Assembly: GCA_023398575.1 (NCBI GenBank)
Contig: JAEWSC010000072.1
Span: 1 to 58,137, forward strand
Source of the DNA: Bacillota bacterium
Lineage (GTDB): Bacteria > Bacillota > Clostridia > Christensenellales > Aristaeellaceae
DNA length: 58,137 nucleotides
Direction of reading: 5' to 3'
Made by a program: the position numbers and the translations under genes. Within the stretch, counting starts at the first letter, position 1; each line of letters opens with the position of its first letter. Below, in pieces: positions 57,429-58,137 of the stretch. A model generated the notes under the pieces. The model worked only from the letters and a program-made list of their open reading frames with translations. It ran no database searches and was not told the origin of the DNA.

Positions 57429-58137
57429 ATGCCATTGCAGAAAATCTATACACCTATTTGTTCATCCCACTTCGATAGCCCCTGCACTCCCCATTCTTCT
57501 TGCCTTCCTCCATGCTGTATTCCTATTTGTTCTACCGGTCCGACTGGTGCTACAGGCGCAACAGGTGCAACTGGTGCAACAGGCGGAACCGGTGCTACTG
57601 GACCAGGAGGCGTTACTGGCCCAACAGGCGTTACAGGAGCTACTGGTCCAGGAGGCGTTACTGGTCCAACAGGTGCAACCGGCGCTACTGGACAAGGAGG
57701 CGCTACTGGTCCAGCAGGCGCAACCGGCGCTACAGGTCCAGCAGGCGTTACTGGTCCAACAGGTGTTACAGGAGCTACTGGCCCAGGAGGCGTTACTGGT
57801 CCAACTGGCGTTACAGGAGCTACTGGTTCTACAGGCATTACCGGTGCTACTGGTCCAACAGGTGCCACCGGCGCTACAGGTCCAACAGGTGCTACCGGCG
57901 CTACTGGTCCAACAGGTGCTACCGGCGCTACTGGACTAACTGGGCGAACAGGGCCGACTGGTCCTACTGGCCCCACTGGTGATACTGGTCCTATCGGTCC
58001 TACTGGCCCCACTGGCCCCACTGGTGATACCGGTCTTATCGGTCCTACTGGTCTAACAGGTGATACTGGTCCTATCGGTCCCACTGGCCCCACTGGCCCC
58101 ACTGGTGATACTGGTCCTATCGGTCCTACTGGTCTAA
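57429..58137 (+). CDS. Collagen-like (Gly-X-Thr)n surface protein, partial
   Basis: At least 236 codons, open to the window end. A 35-residue N-terminal region is rich in Cys and Pro (PICSSHFDSPCTPHSSCLPP then CCIPICS) and leads straight into uninterrupted Gly-X-Y triplets from about residue 38, mostly GAT, GPT, GVT, GPG and later GDT, GPI. This is the layout of BclA-like exosporium or other collagen-like surface proteins of spore formers. There is no signal peptide, fitting assembly on the spore from the mother cell. The ribosome-binding site is AAAGGAG. Several apparent ORFs in other frames arise from the repeat. Confidence 0.85.
   Translation, partial: MPLQKIYTPICSSHFDSPCTPHSSCLPPCCIPICSTGPTGATGATGATGATGGTGATGPGGVTGPTGVTGATGPGGVTGPTGATGATGQGGATGPAGATGATGPAGVTGPTGVTGATGPGGVTGPTGVTGATGSTGITGATGPTGATGATGPTGATGATGPTGATGATGLTGRTGPTGPTGPTGDTGPIGPTGPTGPTGDTGLIGPTGLTGDTGPIGPTGPTGPTGDTGPIGPTGL

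Noticed and set aside
57446..58102. Minus-strand ORF of Gly-Pro-Val repeats and other-frame ORFs over the same stretch
   Set aside because: They mirror the plus-strand collagen repeat; only the plus frame from 57429 has a ribosome-binding site, a non-repeat head and true Gly-X-Y triplets.

Overview
The window looks like a chromosomal segment of a Bacillota (class Clostridia) bacterium of roughly balanced GC content. Supporting signs are strong AAGGAGG-type ribosome-binding sites, a perfect CIRCE operator, YesM/YesN and LplB/YtcP-type sugar systems, an AmmeMemoRadiSam locus and a bacillus/clostridial collagen-like surface gene. Family or genus cannot be fixed from the sequence. No rRNA, tRNA, CRISPR array or intact insertion sequence was recognised.

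0-13 kb is carbohydrate uptake. A MalEFG-type ABC transporter (144-3317) is followed by a GH8 exo-oligoxylanase (3596-4711), which suggests xylo-oligosaccharide use. A second LipO/LplB/YtcP-type transporter (4845-8501) faces a YesN-YesM-YesN two-component operon (13076-8491, minus).

13-30 kb holds mostly housekeeping and signalling genes. These are a lipoprotein joining a solute-binding-like region to a VWA domain, a patatin-like lipase, a Cache-PAS-GGDEF diguanylate cyclase, an RmlD-like reductase, MEMO1-AMMECR1 with its radical SAM partner, guaB and CIRCE-controlled htpG. An AT-rich patch at 26.6-27.7 kb carries a probably frameshifted gene and a gene remnant. A small haem-like membrane protein, a HAD hydrolase and a Cys-rich protein follow.

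30-45 kb holds a third oligosaccharide transporter, in which one permease is fused to a triplicated membrane region of about 555 residues. An RNase R gene, a three-gene sugar-oxidoreductase/isomerase operon with a divergent AraC regulator, and a four-domain CoA-disulfide reductase-rhodanese-TusA-DsrE protein follow. 45-50.4 kb is one eight-gene minus-strand operon: two small proteins, an ABC-2 type transporter, an exporter split into membrane, ATPase and membrane proteins, and a MerR regulator.

50.4-57.2 kb is an accessory island, probably phage- or conjugative-element-derived, with eight or nine mostly unrecognised genes on the plus strand. It is the most notable part of the window. Five gene boundaries carry a compact RNA motif with the full hammerhead ribozyme layout: open stem I, C(U/C)GANGA core, closed stem II, GAAA, closed stem III and a terminal UC cleavage site. 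Stem sequences differ between copies while pairing is kept. If active, the motifs would cut the long transcript into gene-sized mRNAs, each starting just upstream of a ribosome-binding site and each upstream piece ending in two hairpins. The remaining boundaries carry small GC-rich hairpins. The window ends inside a collagen-like (Gly-X-Thr)n gene.
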